A DNA stretch of 64,000 bases from Andrena cerasifolii. Lineage: Eukaryota > Arthropoda > Insecta > Hymenoptera > Andrenidae. Position numbers and translations under genes: made by a program. Location: assembly GCF_050908995.1 (NCBI RefSeq), contig NC_135120.1:9747433-9811432 (forward strand), given 5' to 3'. The notes under the pieces were generated by a model. It saw only the letters and a program-made list of their open reading frames with translations. It searched no databases and was not told where the DNA came from. Shown piece after piece: positions 46,243-58,996 of this stretch (within the stretch, counting starts at the first letter, position 1; the number at the start of each line of letters is the position of its first letter).

Positions 46243-49200
46243 GCTACGAGAAAATGTTAACAGTGAATCCTAGGGAATTTTAGTAAACCTGACGTCGCGT
46301 GACTCGAAGCTCGAGTCATTTATTTTTTAAGCACCCCGTGTTTTAATTGCAAAATAACAATGCGAGCTCCCACCCCTTCTACGAGTGGAACGCAAGTATT
46401 AGCAGTAACACTTTCATCGTTCACATATTACCATCACACGAGCCCTCCTAATTTCACCGCGCCTCATCAAAATCCCCCAGACCCAGTAGCCGCCGGGGTT
46501 TCCCCGGCGGGCTCGGCAGACACGACGAGAATCCATTGGAGATTTTTATTGAAGCGACGTGAAAGACAGCGCCCCGTTAGGAAATAACCAGGCTGGCGTT
46601 CCGAGCGAACAAAGACAACCAGAAAGAAGCAGGCTGATGTGGAAAACGAGAGATGAAGATGGCGCTGGTAGGTTAGAGGAAACAGGATGAGTTACAGATG
46701 GGAGGGGGAGGGGGGGGGGCAAGATGGAGTCGGGTAAAAGGAAGGCGTGGATCGTTAGGGAACGCGCGACTGGGCCCCCAGGCCTCGTAATTATAAATGC
46801 AGGAAAAAAGGGTAGCTGTAAAGGGCCGATTACCGCGGTGCGCGAGAGAACGCGGGATTCTAATTGACCACCTGCGATTGCACGGTGCCAGCCGCCGTTG
46901 CGCACGTCTTCATTCTCTACCTCTGGCCCCTTGCTCCTATGCGCGCCTTCGATCAAAACGCGAGCCGCGTGCGTGCGTGCGAGGGAGCGACCGGTGGAGG
47001 AGGTGTGCCGGCGAGGGCGACGAGGACGTCGTCGAGGCGGAGGTTAGGAGCAACGGAGGCAGAGCCGTCGGGGGAGAGATGATCGCGGATCGGTCTTCAG
47101 ATTCTGCGGATACCACACGTCATTTAACACTCTAAGGACTCTAAAGGCTGATCTGCCCGCCGATAAATTCAGCTCGCGGCACTCTGTTATGTTTCCTGGG
47201 AAAACGTCAGCGGACGATCGGATCGCTGGCTGCCTAATCGCTCGATCGAGTGGCTCACGCGGAGTAAATGGACGACCTTGAAATTGGAGGCGGATCGCGG
47301 CGACTCCTGCGCGCCTGGCGTTTAGCTCGGGTTGGGGGATGAGGGCGGTGTTGAATCTGGAGCTGTGATTCCTTTGCGATTGGTGCGACTTTGATCTGAC
47401 AAGTTCTTTTAATTTCAGTCCCCCGTTCTCAAAATTATAGAATAGAGTAGCTCTAAATATATTCTCAGGAGGATTGTCACAGAGGTTTTTTCTGGTTATT
47501 TAAATTGGTAACAAGGAGAATTTTAATTGTTACTTGCGATTTGGGCCATTTGCTATTCTATCTCTTCTCAAACGATGCACATGGTTACATGTACCCATCT
47601 CAATATTTTAAAGACCATACTCATAGTTTTCTCTTATTCTCTCGTTTCTTGTTCTGTCTCCCATCCTTACACCCCGGACCGTTTCTAGACTCCTGCTTCT
47701 TACTATTCTTATCCTTATTTTCACATTCATAGTTTCTGAACGTTTTCAAAACTTCCACGGTAAGAGTAATCGCTTAAAAATCCCTGGCTGATTTGAGGGG
47801 ATATTTTTAAAAACCTTGCGCCACTCAGGGTGTTAATGTAACTTGTTCAACAAATTCTAGTATCAATCCCATCAGAAGCCATCACCATAGGCTTCACTTC
47901 TGAACAAGACTTCCGTCACTCAGATCCATGCTTCTCAAGTGTTCTTATCGCCTTCCGTTTTAACACGTTCGAGCCCATCCTCAACAATCTCTGCGCTCCG
48001 CGTTGGCTACGATTGCCTCGGAGGGACGATTAAAACGAAATACCGTTTAAATTGCGATCAGAGGCGATACGGTTTTGAAGCGGGAATATATCTTAAGGAG
48101 ATACGTGTAAATTTCTCTGTAACGAGATCGTCGGAACTGAAACGAACCACGGCCAGCCGGGTAATTCCGTCCCCGTTGCCGATTGAAGACGGCACGGGGG
48201 AAAACTATGCGCATCCCGGTACGCTCGTGTAATAAAATCGCGGAATTCCATGGGCGGGATTACGAGTGGCGAGTAATCGCGCCAATTAATGCGGGCTGAT
48301 GAAGAGCGAACGCGCGCGTTACCGGTGAAGCTTTTACGTAAGTCCTGGCTGCATTCTTGGGAAACTTCCGGTTCCAGGAATCCTCTCGCGGACTTTTTGC
48401 CCAGCCTCCGTAGAGGTCCGCTAGCTGGAGGAAACGCGGCGTTACGCTGGAATTTCTGTGTTGTGTAAAATCGATCCTAACGAGGCTAATAGACGAGGAT
48501 CGAATTATCCGAGGGAATGGAACTGCCTCTCCATCTTCAATGTACACAGTTCTTACGAATTGCAGACATCCTGATGGGATAATGCAGCAGTGTCGTTGGA
48601 CGTAGGCGAAATTTTATTGAAAATACCTACTAAATATTTTCTCCAAAACTAGCAAGATTGGGTACCACGTTCATTTTTCTCCGAAGCACAAGAATTCCTA
48701 ATAGTCTTCAAGAAAATACCTACCAACGCTTCACCTGTTTGAGCCTGCGCATAGATCAACTCCATTCAAAAAGGGAATTCCCGACAAACAACACGTCATT
48801 TTCTAATCCCCACAATATCTGTTCCAACCCACACTTTTTCGATACGAATAGTACCCTGCTTCCTTACTTCAAACATCGCCAGTCTTCGAAGGAAGAAGGA
48901 GAACTAATTATCCAGCGATCGCGACGGGAACTGCAAATCGCCCGAAGCGAGCGCTCGAAAGTGGGAGCGACGAAAAAGCCAGGTGAAAAAGGGGACCGTG
49001 TTGCTTCACACGGCGGAAGTTCGGATGAAAAAGTGGAAAGATCGAGCAGCGTAAAATTAGCGTTCGTCTAATTCTCCCGCTGGGAGGCTCGAGAAAGCGA
49101 TCGTTTCCCGTGACGGTCTCTCCCGCGTTCCTGTTGCTAATTCATTTCACTCCAAAAAGAGCCGCTCGAACGGAGGACGGGTCGGGTAGCCCGAGGACAG

Positions 49201-51636
49201 GCAGGATTTCGCGGACTAACGGCCGGCTCGCGGGCAAATTGAATCAATGAAATTATTTCAGCATCCTGCCACGTGCACGGGGGATCCTCGGCGAGCGACG
49301 CGGACGTCCCTTCAGCGGGGAAATTAGCTCGCGTTTCACAAGAAGATAGATTCGATGCGAGAGCGGGTCGACACGCGAACGCCACGGATTCACGGGAAAC
49401 CGCCCGTTTCCGGTACCGTCGCTCCCGTTGCACCAGCGGCGCCGTCTCCTCCGCCTCGCGCCCCTGCCTTGGCTAATAACACGCCAATCGAAATGGAATT
49501 GCCCTGTAAGGGAAACGGACAGAAACTCCCGAAGCAGATACCTCGGCCGTCTCTAACGAGAGCTACACGCGATTCGGATTAATAACGTCGGCCGAGCCAG
49601 CTGCTCGGGCAACGGGATGCAGGGCAGAGTGCAACGAGGCGCGACCAAATACTGGACTCGGCTGGAATTAATAGAGAACGCAAGGAAACACGTATTGAGT
49701 GTATAATTATAATGGGAAACTATGTTGAGATAAACAGTTGATAATCATTCATGATTAATAAGAAATTCATATTTATATAGAGACCAGTGATATGAGTGAA
49801 TTTATTAGTGATAAGAGGAAGTGAATGGGTAGGAACATTAATTAAATTCGTATATTCAAATAACGCGCGCAAAGAAGGCTACGCATGCACACAACTCACA
49901 CGCAAGAACCTTAAAGGGTAAAGGAACACTGTGGGACTGTGGTGTTGATCTAGAGTATAATACGTATACGCGTTATACGCACACCTTCAAACAAAAGGAA
50001 GACTAACACATGTTTCGTTCGTCGATTTGTTAACTCTCGGGACCATTCGGCAGGGATCGTCGTCCGTCATTGTACATATACCTATGTATACTATTGAATT
50101 AAAATGTCCGCGATATGTTAGTTTTGTCATCTTAAACGCAGTTGGAAATAACCTTTATAATAACCATAATAACCAGCTCATTTTGATTTCACATCCTTTT
50201 TTAATTTTGTGATTATTATCTTCTATTTTTTGTGATTTATTTGATTTCATGTACTTGGCGTAATTTATTTACTTTTTTGAAGTTTTTTTTATGGGGATTG
50301 GTTATACTGGATGGGGGACATGAGGGTACATACAGATTGTGGTGTAACTTTATTATTTTAGTAAGAGGGGTAATAGTTACGGAAGAAGTGGGTACAATTA
50401 TAGCAATTATATATTGATAAATTAGAATTCTTTCATTATATTTACATTTATTGTGCCACTCTTTTCGTAGTATGTATAATACGTGGTAGAGAAGAGACCG
50501 TCCAAAAGTCTAATATTTCTTAATATATACTATAAACATTAGTGGGTCGAATCCCACGCTCCACACGTCGAGCCCCTAGATCTCAACCACTCGTGTCCTC
50601 GGAAATGGTATTTCGAATCAACATAGGAAAGAATTCCCTGACTTCCTTTGTCACGAGGAATTTATATGTCCCCTCTTGTCCCAGTATCTCAAAACACCCC
50701 ACGTATATAACATAACACAGGGGGCGCACCCACATAGGGGGTTTTCTCGCGACCGAAGCAGGGAGAAGGAGCACGCGATTAGCAGCAGATAACAAGGTGA
50801 AGCCTCCACAGATGACGTTTTAAGTGGCGATGAAATTGCACGACGATAAGCCTCCGATACTCCACCATGGGATTACTCGCAGGTTCCCTATTGCCTATGC
50901 AACCAGTGCACGCACACGCGTCTCCCCTTCGCCCGGCAACCCTACCAGCGGCTCTGCTCTGGAATATAATGCCACTCTCTGTTCCCTTAGCCTTCCTGAC
51001 CATGAGAACCGATTCGCCATGGGAAGCTGCTATCGCGTATCGATTGGTCTTGGACGCGAGCACGAGGGAGAGAGGGAGCAAGTCGCGCGCAGAGGGTTCC
51101 GTAGCGAAGGAGCAAAGAGGAGGAGTATAGTCGCGACTAGAGGAAATCCCCGAAGGAATGGATCTCTCCCTCCAGGTTTTATATGGGCCCTTTACGTGGA
51201 TTTATCGCCGTTGAAGTGGACGCAGTTCGTGGGAGAGGGACAGAAGAGGCGCGGAGAGGTGGGGAGCAGCCACGGGGGATAAAAAAAGGATGAAGACACG
51301 CGCGTTGTACTCTCTACGCGGGATAAGATACTTCACGGGACGTTAACGTAGGGCTGCCGCGGAGTGATCAAGGTGAAAAGGGTTCGGGACAATTGTCGAC
51401 TGTTACTACGTCGTCGTAATAGACGTTCACCGAAAGCTTTTATTCCGTTGAATAGGCTCGCGCGCTCTTTTGTCACCTGTATCGGCCACGCGTAAATCAC
51501 CTGCCTTTCCCTCGAGCCTCTCTCTAATGGTCTTCGACTACTCGCCCCCTCTGGCCCCGGCAGATTGATGCCACTCTCGCGGAGAAAGCTCGTCGATTCG
51601 TTCGGCACCTAGACTACCTTGGATTTATTCATTAAC
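46243..51636. other. Non-coding sequence, mixed
   Basis: CpG-rich at 46,750-47,300, 48,000-48,560 and 48,880-49,640. A G9 run is at 46711-46719. A notably AT-rich stretch spans 49,680-50,580. ORFs up to about 150 codons (for example 50824-51282) overlap antisense ORFs and lack recognisable motifs. A tRNA-like T-arm at about 50541-50556 is discussed under rejected items. Confidence 0.4.
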
Positions 51637-51649
51637 AGATGACTTAGAG

Positions 51650-52373
51650 TTCGCTGCGAGCCGTCAATGCGGAAAGGTGTTTGCTTATTACTCGTGCTCG
51701 CGTGTGTATTATTTATTGGCTATCGCACAGTGTTATTGTTTTCTCGCTCCTTTTTTCCCCCCCCGTTCTTGCACTGCGACGGTGCGTCGCTTGGCTAGTG
51801 TTTCTGCTAACAGGGGCACTTGCTTCTAAGAAGCTATAAAGTTATTGAATATTTTCTCATCATGGATCCATCGAAACAGAAAACTCCCTCCACGTCGTCG
51901 TATGCTCAAATAGCGCAACAGACGCAGTTCCCCACCAGAGAACAGGCTATTGTTCTGGACTCCTGCCAATTTATTGTGACTGTAAATAGAAGCAGAGCGG
52001 ATCACTATCATTTGGCCGCTTCCCTAGCTCCTATCGGCTTTGTCGATAGCCCCAAATGTAAATGTAATCTTGAAAAATGTAAATTATATAACGTCCAAAG
52101 AACGAAACTAATATTCAACCTGCGTTTAATAAATCTTCATCTGCCACTCGATGTCTCATCGTTAATTGCTAGTCCTAATATTCCATTGCATTCTAACCTT
52201 TCTAAATAGCTGTAATTTGCGTATCTAGAACGAATAATGGTTTAATCGTACTGTATTCTTCTGTATGTGCATACTGATATCCTTTTTTGTTAATTTTTCT
52301 CTGAAATATTGTGTATTACCTGTAATATTGTTTTAATAAGTCTCCTATAAGATTTAAATAAATAAAAAAAAGT
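51650..52373 (+). mobile_element. Internally deleted LINE with target duplication
   Basis: Near-repeats AGATGACTTAGAG (51637-51649) and AGATGACTCAGAA (52374-52386) flank a 724-bp element. It has a possible 5' UTR of about 210 bp, one ORF, a 3' UTR and an A-rich tail (AAATAAATAAAAAAAA, about 52356-52371). Both ends look present while nearly all of the several-kb interior is gone, so this is not a usual 5' truncation. The joined ORF is described separately. Confidence 0.75.
51862..52209 (+). pseudogene. Joined LINE ORF1-start / ORF2-end, 115 codons
   Basis: The ATG at 51862 starts MDPSKQKTPSTSSYAQIA and continues to FPTREQAIVLDS, which resembles the start of a LINE ORF1 (gag-like) protein. From about residue 38 the sequence changes to RADHYHLAASLAPIGFVDSP, CKC and YNVQRTKL, resembling the cysteine-rich C-terminus that follows the reverse transcriptase in Jockey/I-type ORF2 proteins. 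The expected CCHC-type spacing is shortened (CKCN...CKLYN). The junction is in frame, with no stop before TAG at 52207. There is no endonuclease or reverse transcriptase domain, so it cannot move itself. Family reading is from memory of such proteins, not a search. An upstream in-frame ATG (51820) would add 14 residues. Confidence 0.6.
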
Positions 52374-52387
52374 AGATGACTCAGAAG

Positions 52388-53688
52388 AGCTTTTAAGCGG
52401 GGGTGCAGATCATCATTGAGGGTTTCCAGATACGGGGTGCTTGGGAACAAGCAATAGAACAAAATCAGTCGAACATCAAGAGTAAGAAAATTGCGATGTA
52501 GGCTTCGCTTTTCAGTTATTAATGTCCAAACATTTCCATCAGGAACGCCTGAAGTACGGCAACTCAGCGATCAGGCGTTGCGTAGGTCAGTACTACCGCC
52601 ATGAAAAAACGGCGCATGCGCGTCACCTTACGTCGTAGAAGTAGCGATAAATTCTACCGAATTGCCGTGCTTCAGGCGCTCCTGACTCGAAATTCTAAAC
52701 ATTATTAACTAGAATTAATCGTTTCATTCTGTCATTTTCTACTACTTGTATAATACCCTATATACTATGCATGTAACATTTTCAAAACAACCCTCTTCCT
52801 GAAGGATTCTCACAGGGAGAGTCGATGAAAACCCCTGAGGTGGACGACTGAGGCGACCCCATGGGTTCCCGTGGCAGCGCGGCCAGCACCTGCACCGCGT
52901 CTCATTGGCACGGTAGAAGCGGCGAGGCATAGTAGATAAATACGCGGGCGGGAGGTGCACAGGGCGTAGACTCGCGCCAATAACGACGGCAGATATAAAG
53001 GTGCCGCCACCATATGGTCGCTGCAGGCCGACGCGAGCGTTGCATAATCTCCGTCTCTCTCGCTCCCGCGACGTGCTGCAGCGAGCGCATAGTCCTGGGA
53101 CACGATAGGCAGACAACCGTGTCACGCATCTGTCTGTCCTCGGCGTTCGGCGCGCGGATTTCGCGATGCGCGTCAACCACGCTCTATGGAAAACTCGCGC
53201 TCGCTTGCATACCGCGCATCGACGTTCTCGCATTCCTGGGATGCCGGATCCCGATCTGTGGCAAACTTTGAATCGACGATGCTTTCGCGTTTGCGTAGAT
53301 CGTTTGGGATATCAAAGTGTGGTGCGTCTTTTGGGAATTCTTTTCGTTTCACCCTTTCCCAAAGCTTGGGGCTTGTGCCAGGGGTGATTATTCCTTGGAA
53401 GCATGCCCCCAGACGATCCCTAGTGTTGGCACCTGCGAAAGGTTTTACTGGGAGCATTCTGTGAGAGTAGTGTCAGTAATCAGGCTTATTGTAGAACACG
53501 GGCGTTGAGAATCAGAGATATACTAGGGGAACTATGTGTCTGCTTCCGTAATGGAGCACAAATATTTTGACCTGTTAGAAATGGCTTGTAAATATCCTGA
53601 AGAGGAACCATTCCACCTTATTCATCACACTTGTAGTAGAGCTAGAGTAGTAGCTCTTAAAATTGACACCACCTATCTACTTCAGACC
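52388..53688. other. Non-coding sequence
   Basis: Holds one small MITE (52539-52685), then a CpG-rich block (52,800-53,520) with overlapping ORFs on both strands that I take as chance. A fragment at 53524-53545 (GGGGAACTATGTGTCT) is weakly similar to the arm of the following inverted repeat. Confidence 0.45.
52539..52685. mobile_element. Small TIR element (MITE), 147 bp
   Basis: The ends TCAGGAACGCCTGAAGTACG and TCAGGAGCGCCTGAAGCACG, read inward, match at 24 of 27 positions. No target duplication could be fixed. The interior holds GGCGCATGCGC and is non-coding. Confidence 0.75.
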
Positions 53689-53942
53689 TAACTGCTTCAC
53701 GGAGGATTCTGGAAAGGTATCACTTAATAGGGGAACTGGGTGTCTCTGGGTTTCTCGTGGTTATGTTGACATTGTGACACAGAACATGCTTGAAGTCTGG
53801 CTTACTTTATACCTATACCTATAAAGTAAGTCAGACTTCAAGCATATTCTGTGTCACAACGTCAACATAACCACGAGAAACCCAGAGACACCCAGTTCCC
53901 CTGTTAATTGATACCTTTCCAAAATCCTCCATGAAGCAGTTA
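53689..53942. repeat. Long inverted repeat, 122-bp arms, 10-bp loop
   Basis: Arms 53689-53810 and 53821-53942 match at about 115 of 122 positions. Both carry GGGGAACTGGGTGTCTCTGG and TTCTCGTGGTTATGTTGAC. The loop is ACCTATACCT. No TA or TTAA duplication is evident at the outer ends. A transcript from either strand would fold into one long duplex, the form of insect hairpin-RNA loci that feed the siRNA pathway. A foldback transposon or simple inverted duplication are the alternatives. Confidence 0.93.
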
Positions 53943-56900
53943 CCAATTTCACAAACCTTTTGATTACGCAGCTACAGCTACTACGTATCGCCAGCTATCC
54001 AAAGGGACATTTAGTTCGACGGTTTTCCGATCGCATCGGCCTGTTACCTGGCATATACGCCAATCTGGCACGATCCATATACGTAGCGCAACAGACTCTC
54101 AATCCTCTCTAACTAACAGGGACAGCGCTGGTGACTGCGCACTCGGGAATTCATGACTCGGCGTCGTGCCATGGAATTAGGGTAAGGTCATTATCGCTGA
54201 CCCCTGCGTGACCTCGATAGTCGTAGACGTCCAAGAGCGTCCTCCGCGGCTCCTGTTATGGAGCCGAGTTGCCCCAGTTGCATTCAACGTTATCCTTCGC
54301 GTCCACCTTACATGGAGAGGCGGCCGTGTCCGTCCACCGCTATTTATACACCGTGATGAATAAGTTCGTGCGAGGAAATGTACCGGAGCACCTTGAGAAA
54401 TCCTCGAAAAGTCCCCGGTCTCCTGCTAAAAGCAAGTTTTTCGTTGCCAGTTATCCGCAGCAGCGGGCAACACGACGATACGAAATCGCGCTCCCGCTAT
54501 GGCGAGGAAATGCAACGAAATGGTAACAAACTTGTGAGGCGCATACTAAATTGTTTCTTCGTCGCGTCGGCAAACAAAAGTCCTTTCTCGCATCATCTTC
54601 GATCCAGAATCAAGCATCCCGGTCCACTTGGCCGAGGGCTGTAATTCCAAAGTCTCCTGAAACTCTACTGATAAAGTGCTGCCCACCGATTTACACCCGC
54701 GGACAAATAGAGTTCTCCGAACGCGCCGTTCGCGAAACCACGAGTCCCGCTTAAAAAGGCGTAAAAGGGCATAAAGGGCGCCGCGAATCCTTGCGCGCGT
54801 CTCATTAATCAGTATCAAGTTGTCCGCGTCGGTTTCCAAGGACCTCGCCAGATGGTGATCTGCGCCGTCCTGCGGCGAGAGACGAAAACAGGGAGGGGAG
54901 GACGTGTCGGGATTAGGGCTCGTTTCTAAATGCAGGAGGTGCAAACGCCTTGCCGTGGGACCAGAGACGCGGCATTCCACGGCTGTGCATAAACGGTCGG
55001 CGTTGGACCGCCGCTGCCCTCTCAAGAGGAGTAGTAAATTATCACCATAATAACCCCATGGAAGCGGATTGGATTTCTCACACAGACCCCCCCTCACACC
55101 CCGTTCCCTCCTCCCTGCCGTCACTATTTCTCATTCGTCCGCCCTCCCCCCTGTCGGCTGAGGACCCTCTTTCACCGCCACCGTTTACGCTATCTGCGGT
55201 GTTTACACGCGGCGGCGGTTTTATGGGAATGTTAATGGGTGACATTCCACCCTCCTCGCGGAGGAGGCCCGACCGACCTGGGCCCCCCCACTCTGCTGGG
55301 GCTCGTCATTTCATGGCGGGTTTATTTCACGACCACTGCCCGATTATGAGAGGCCCGATGATCCCGTCGGTTCCTTGGGCGTACCTGCTACACACCCCTT
55401 TCCGATAAACGTGGACGCTTTGCAATTAGCGAAGCTCTATGGGGAGTTATTGACGAGCCTGGGGGATTATGCCGGTGGAAGTTGAGGTTGGCAGAGAGCG
55501 TTTGGTTTGGTGAAAAAATATTCATTTGTTTAATGTACAGAGCAACAGCTTTATTGGGAGCGGAATTAAGGTTCTGGTGTAACGTTAAGTTACGGTCCTA
55601 CCCGTAAAGTGAATTCATCTTCGCGAATAACAACGTTTGACCGTGAATTAGCTCGCAGTAGTGGAGCATGTGATAAACTTCAATTAGACGACGCTCTGAC
55701 TGGCCTCCTCTCTTTCTCTTCCCTCCCCTGCACATTTCTATCTTGGCCCGTTCACGATGCATCTCGACGCAGCAACCTGCGCGCGTAGAACGCGTGCTCG
55801 CGGATGCAGAACGGATTTAAGGGCCGCTCGCAGTCGGGGATCGCCTTCGCTATGAAGCAATTATACGCTTCTACGAATCCTATTCGCGATTGTCAACAGC
55901 CCCGTATAACTTGCTGCCCGTGTCTAACTTCTCCCTTCGCGCGAGAAGCCTTTCTCCTCTCCACCTGCGGTGCTCGCGAAATTCATTATCTGCCTTGCGT
56001 ACCGGGTAAATTCAATTTGCTTGGCGACACTTTAAAGAAACGCAATGGAAATTGTGCAAAACATTCCAGCAGTATAAACTGAGAGAGAAAGAAAGAACCC
56101 TTCCCTAAACTGGCTCATAATGGAAAGATTAATTTCGAGGATAAATTTCATTTACCTGACCAACGCTGAACTTTCTTAAAACCTAACCCTCAGATCAATC
56201 TCAATTCGATCTCAAAGTACTATTATGAACAGCTACATAAAATCAACAGACAGTCTTAAGGGGTGATTCTGGCAATCACGCCGCAAAATTCGGCAACATT
56301 CAGGCTTTTTTTCTCAGTGAATACAATGAATAACAATGTCATACTTTGTTTTTAATTAATAAAGCTACTTGTAATGTATGCGGAACAATTTTTTGAATAC
56401 ACGATTAATTGTGTTTTTTCAATGTTATCTGGAGTTCAAAATCGCGCCTTTGAAAAGACGACGGGAGGGATTTCAGCTCACAGACTCATCGGAAACAAAA
56501 GAACCAAACTGATTCTTAATTATTATGAATACCGTTATCGCAGGTGCCAGAATTAGCCACGTAAGTCAAAATTTAACAAAATCGCGCACATATTTCGCTT
56601 CTGTGTTGAAAACAAAACGTGACTTACCACTTCTGTTAATGCTTTCGGAAGGCAAAAAGTCTGCTGCACCGCGTGGAATGGTCAGATTTTCTCCTAGACC
56701 CTTAGTTTTGGAAATAAATTCAACGATATCTTCAAAACTGGGTGCATTTCGGGTGTCCTTTTCCCTTTAATCGTTGTTTAAACATATTTAAATGTTCACA
56801 ATGCAAGAATAACTTATATCGCTCTATTCGGGAGGGTTCATAGAATAATTTGTCGCAACGAGCAACCGAATAACTAATACCGTTTCGACACAAAAGATGT

Positions 56901-58992
56901 TCAAAATTGAAAATTTTCAGTTTTCTTCAAAATCGAATTTCTCAAAAACTGGGGGTGATGGCGATATAGGGTTTGCGGATTCGTTTTCAGCGCACGAAAA
57001 CCTATAAGAAACGGCTATTGAATGTTACAAGTCCGAAGAAAAGTCAAATTTTGTCGAACTGTGATATCTGGAGAAATTCCCACAGAACCGAGTCGATCCC
57101 CATCGCGCTAGGTGGCGTATATACGTAGCTGCGTGGCACAGAGCTCACGGTCCACGCATATAGCCGGAGCGTCTGTTAGTGGCGATGCCGTATCTCCTTC
57201 CATCTCGTTTCTTCCGTCGTTGTAATTGCGAACTCTCGCGGCACTCTCGGGGCCCGCGCCGCAGATGAGTTATATCGCTGGTGCACGGGCTCGCACGGTG
57301 GGCCCCGGTGATGGGCCCGGTACCGAGGTGAGACCGTTCACCGCTCCTGACACCTGACGGCCAGCGGCCAGAAAGGGGATCGAGCCTGGGCGCTCGCGGT
57401 ACACCGTATGCGGGAATAGGGGCCCCTACGCGGCGTACGATTTCCCGTACGATTTATTTCCGCACGCGTAACACTCGCTCGTGACGCATTGCATTAGCTG
57501 GCTTTAGAGGATGGGACGGACTGCGCGTCGCGGGTATCGCCACGCACTTGGATACTTAGGGAATTTGGTGCCTCGAGGATTCGGTACCCTGAGCACCTAG
57601 TACATCTTGTGGGAAATGGAACTCGTGTGAAATACATATTGAGCTACTCTGTGGTGACAAAATATGAATAGGCAGAAGTTTCTGTTGATAGTCGTGAAGA
57701 AAATTGAGGAGTCTCTGAAGTGTTCTATGAATATTGCTGGCTTGAGATGTGCTGTTTAGGGATGGAGATGGAGGAAAGAAGATTTCCTAGAATTGGTGTA
57801 GAAAAGATTCCCTTGAATTTGGTACAAGGATTCTTGTAACATTAAGGGACTCAAAACTTCTGAAAATTATCTCCTAGGGAAGAGGAAATGGGGTGCTTAA
57901 CTCTGGTTTGTTAACTGAATAAATTCAAGCTTGTACGAGTCTCGAGTCTGAAATAAGAAGTGGGCTACTACAAATGGGTGCACGCAAGTCCTCAGTGGAA
58001 CATATCAGTCACTAGTCAGCCACCGCTGATAAAACTCTGCTGGACATAGGTCAGGCGATGGATCTAGTAAATCCACCAGAAACTTCCATCTATATTCTAC
58101 AATACTACTCAAGTCTTCCTAAAAATCATACTATTTACCATTCGAAACCTCGCATATCTGACCCACATTTTTACCCGGTTCCCCATTGCAGGCAATTCCC
58201 CGCTCAAAAAGGACGTACAAAGTAAGCGCGAATAAGCTTTCCCTTTCAGCGAGAGGAGGGACGCACGGCCGTTCTATAACGATCTCGCGCAGACAATCCT
58301 CGCTTGAAAAGACTCTCGGGACGCCTCGTCTTTATTACGAACAATACCTCCGCGAGAGGTTTATTATCCTCGTTGGTTTGACGCGGGCGCGATGCACCAA
58401 AGGACGTACCTTCGCAATGATTACTTTCGCAGAAAGTCGAGATAAGCAAATCAAGAGCAACAAAAGGAGAAACGCCGAGCCGCCGGGGGATCGATAATCA
58501 TTCGATTTCAATGCGGCGGGATATAACCCACCTCCCTCCTCGTCTCCCACCGTGGTGCCTTTTATGCGAGGACGGATATCAACGCGGCGTGCATACTGCT
58601 CGTCCAAGCACAACGAGAACAAAGAGCAGCGTGTACTCAGGGACGAATTGCGCTCGACTTGACGCGCATCGTATGTTGGTCAAGTCGGAGTCCGAGGCGC
58701 AATGATCTATACCGTCTTTCCTCTGGCCCCCTCGATTGTGTCCCCGCGCGCGTATAAATATTCATTCGAACGCCCCAAGGACCCCCCGCTCGCCGTTCAA
58801 CGATAACAAGGTCGAAATCGCGGCAAGTTACCACCTCGGACAAATCGGTCGGCGAAGGGAAATGGACAGATAAGATCGGGTTGCAGGCTGTCCTTTAAAT
58901 ATCGGAGATCAGCACGTTACGACGTATCAATTTGTATAACGGACACCCGAGGAATGGACGGTACTCGAACGGTCCTCCAATTTGCGACACGC
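53943..58992. other. Non-coding sequence, mixed
   Basis: CpG-rich at 54,000-55,450, 57,080-57,560 and 58,180-58,880, with chance ORFs up to 192 codons (54546-55124 minus). At 56,255 a TTAAGGGGTGATTCTGGC sequence looks like a transposon end but I found no partner. AT-rich repeat-like DNA at 56,880-57,070 contains TTCTCAAAAACTGGGGG. Two ORFs at 56374-56770 are not recognised. Confidence 0.4.
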
Positions 58993-58996
58993 TTAA

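Noticed and set aside
47122..47838. Possible TTAA element with TTAACACTCTAAGG and GGTGTTAA ends
   Set aside because: Only about 8 of 11 terminal bases agree and inner similarity is absent.
50490..50560. tRNA-like T-arm (GTGGGTCGAATCCCAC) after GGTAGAG
   Set aside because: The T-loop is one base short, and I could not build an acceptor stem or anticodon arm with standard spacing.
54546..55124. 192-codon minus-strand ORF
   Set aside because: Its composition is that of chance CpG-rich reading, with no domain recognised, and a 152-codon ORF overlaps it on the other strand.
56255..56280. TTAAGGGGTGATTCTGGC as a transposon left end
   Set aside because: It resembles the end at 26241, but no inverted partner was found downstream within 1.5 kb.
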